Below are positions 62,595 through 64,000 of a stretch of 64,000 nt of DNA, piece after piece; within the stretch, counting starts at the first letter, position 1; the number at the start of each line of letters is the position of its first letter. The stretch lies in contig NZ_CP086120.1 of assembly GCF_021216675.1 (NCBI RefSeq), positions 3,470,501 through 3,534,500 on the forward strand, given 5' to 3'. A program made the position numbers and the translations under genes. The notes under the pieces were generated by a model that saw nothing but the letters and a program-made list of their open reading frames with translations, was not told where the DNA came from and searched no databases. The stretch comes from Streptomyces gobiensis. GTDB lineage: Bacteria > Actinomycetota > Actinomycetes > Streptomycetales > Streptomycetaceae.

Positions 62595-64000
62595 GTGTCA
62601 CAGGACAAGTCGGCCTACGACTACGACGTGCTCGTCATCGGCTCCGGCTTCGGCGGGTCCGTGTCCGCCCTGCGGCTGACCGAGAAGGGCTACCGCGTCG
62701 GCGTCCTGGAGGCGGGCCGCCGTTTCACCGCGGAGACGCTGCCCAAGAACTCCTGGGATCTGAAGAACTATCTCTGGGCTCCTGCCCTCGGCCTCTATGG
62801 GCTCCAGCGCATCCATCTCCTCAACAATGTGATGATTCTGGCTGGTGCGGGGGTGGGCGGCGGCTCGCTCAACTACGCCAACACCCTGTATGTGCCCCCG
62901 AAGCCATTCTTCGAGGACCGCCAGTGGGGCCACATCACCGACTGGCAGGATGAGCTGAAGCCCTACTACGACCAGGCGCGGCGCATGCTCGGGGTCCGTC
63001 TCAATCCGACCATGACGCCCTCAGATGTCCATCTCAAGGCCGCCGCCGAGAAGATGGGCGTGGGTGACAGCTTCCACTTCGCGCCCGTAGGGGTCTTCTT
63101 CGGAGATGGCGAGGACGCCGACGGCACGGTGAAAGCGGCGCCCGGGGAAGAGGTCTCCGATCCTTACTTCGGTGGTGCCGGGCCGTCCCGTAAGGCCTGC
63201 ACCGAGTGCGGCGAGTGCATGACGGGCTGCCGTCATGGCGCCAAGAACACCCTCAACGAGAACTATCTCTACCTCGCCGAGCAGGCAGGCGCGGAGGTAC
63301 ACGAACTGACCACGGTCACAGCGGTGACCGAAGACGCCGCAGACGCCGAAGGCGCCGGGGGCGGTTTCCGGGTGACAACGGTCCGTACGGACAAGCGCCG
63401 TAAGGGGAAGCCCCGCGTCTTCCGCGCCGCGAAGGTGATCATCGCCGCGGGTACCTATGGCACCCAGACCCTGCTCCACCGGATGCGTGACGAGGGCCAA
63501 CTGCCGCGCATATCCTCGCGGCTCGGCGTCCTCACCCGCACCAACTCGGAGGCTCTGGTGGGAGCCCAGACCGTCGAACGGCGCTACCGCAAGAAGTACG
63601 GGCGGGACGCGGAGCTGGACTTCACCAAGGGCGTGGCGATCACCTCGTCCATTCACCCCGATGAGCACACCCATATCGAGCCCGTCCGCTACGGCAAGGG
63701 CTCCAATGCCATGGGCGCGCTGACGACCCTCCAGGTACGTCACAACACCCGGCTGCCGCGCGTACTGGCCCACATCGGGACCTGTGCCCGGCACCCGGTC
63801 CTCTTCCTGCGCTCGCTGTCCAACCGCAAGTGGTCCGAGCGGATCATCATCGGCCTGGTGATGCAGACCCTCGACAACTCCCTGACGACTTACCGGAAGC
63901 CAAAGGGACTCGGTAAGGGCCTGCTCACCGCCAAGCAGGGCCATGGCGCTCCCAATCCGCTGCATATCCCGGAGGGCGCGGCGGCGGCCCAGCATCTCGC
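62595..64000 (+). CDS. GMC-type FAD oxidoreductase (ChoD-like), N-terminal part
   Basis: The first 468 residues of a GMC/cholesterol-oxidase-like flavoenzyme; the gene runs off the window. The FAD-binding GxGxxG is in YDVLVIGSGFGGSVSALRLTEKG (about 9-31), AGAGVGGGSLNYANTLYVPP follows, and IIAAGTYGTQTLL is a second FAD contact. A cysteine cluster CTECGECMTGC near residue 203 resembles a ferredoxin-type ligand set. The GTG has GGAGG at 62585-62589. The mycobacterial homologue ChoD also lies near guaB genes. The true substrate is uncertain; annotation as cholesterol oxidase should not be taken literally. Confidence 0.85.
   Translation, partial: MSQDKSAYDYDVLVIGSGFGGSVSALRLTEKGYRVGVLEAGRRFTAETLPKNSWDLKNYLWAPALGLYGLQRIHLLNNVMILAGAGVGGGSLNYANTLYVPPKPFFEDRQWGHITDWQDELKPYYDQARRMLGVRLNPTMTPSDVHLKAAAEKMGVGDSFHFAPVGVFFGDGEDADGTVKAAPGEEVSDPYFGGAGPSRKACTECGECMTGCRHGAKNTLNENYLYLAEQAGAEVHELTTVTAVTEDAADAEGAGGGFRVTTVRTDKRRKGKPRVFRAAKVIIAAGTYGTQTLLHRMRDEGQLPRISSRLGVLTRTNSEALVGAQTVERRYRKKYGRDAELDFTKGVAITSSIHPDEHTHIEPVRYGKGSNAMGALTTLQVRHNTRLPRVLAHIGTCARHPVLFLRSLSNRKWSERIIIGLVMQTLDNSLTTYRKPKGLGKGLLTAKQGHGAPNPLHIPEGAAAAQHL

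Overview
The window comes from a high-GC actinomycete, almost certainly a Streptomyces or a very close relative. The grounds are strong G/C bias at third codon positions, frequent GTG starts, a full-length BldM with WhiD divergent from it, a ShbA/SigD-type sigma factor between bldM and guaB, a His-tailed GroEL1 under CIRCE control, and the order S10/spc/alpha ribosomal operons - truA - rplM/rpsI - glmM - coaA - glmS - acpS - alr - tsaE/B/D - groESL - whiD/bldM - guaB.

Layout. 1-8031: end of the S10 operon (rplW tail to rpsQ) and the spc operon (rplN to rplO), tightly packed with many stop/start overlaps. 8032-9555: a small accessory patch with a strong terminator, an AT-rich repeat cluster, a palindromic operator-like site and two exported proteins of unknown function. 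9770-12793: secY-adk-map. 13207-17299: infA-rpmJ-rpsM-rpsK-rpsD-rpoA-rplQ. A zinc-type rpsD sits in the operon, followed by a 51-bp relic of a second rpsD 3' end. 17390-20196: truA and two membrane proteins. 20362-22705: an accessory islet of two very small GntR regulators split by an IS481-type insertion sequence, plus two translationally coupled small genes. 22964-25437: rplM-rpsI and glmM. 25604-33628: coaA, a 57-residue protein, glmS-acpS, nnrE/nnrD fusion, alr and a hydrolase. 33945-37957: tsaE, a degenerate L,D-transpeptidase-like protein, tsaB-rimI-tsaD. 38030-40767: a DUF2945-type protein, a methyltransferase and a polysaccharide deacetylase. 41347-43543: CIRCE-controlled groES-groEL. 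43664-47174: small metabolic and regulatory genes. 47388-49552: the developmental cluster whiD, bldM, shbA. 49632-64000: guaB, guaB3, a nucleotide-sugar dehydrogenase-like protein lacking the catalytic Cys, glpD, a Ser/Thr kinase next to a pseudokinase, a succinic-semialdehyde-type dehydrogenase, and the start of a GMC (ChoD-like) oxidoreductase.

How the genes work together. Most of the window is translation and growth machinery: ribosome, Sec translocon, RNA polymerase alpha, tRNA modification (TruA; TsaB/D/E with RimI), cell-wall precursor enzymes (GlmS, GlmM, Alr), cofactor enzymes (CoaA, AcpS, Nnr), GMP synthesis (GuaB) and chaperonin. Developmental regulators are embedded in it.

The most unusual feature is a family of GC-rich, imperfectly palindromic repeats of about 150-270 bp. 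They occupy nearly every larger gap from 12.8 kb onward: at least ten near-complete copies plus several half copies. They have inverted termini, a central hairpin whose stem changes sequence but keeps pairing, and a second short repeat inserted into them. All lie 3' of genes; one runs into the end of whiD. I know of no named family for them and could not search for one.
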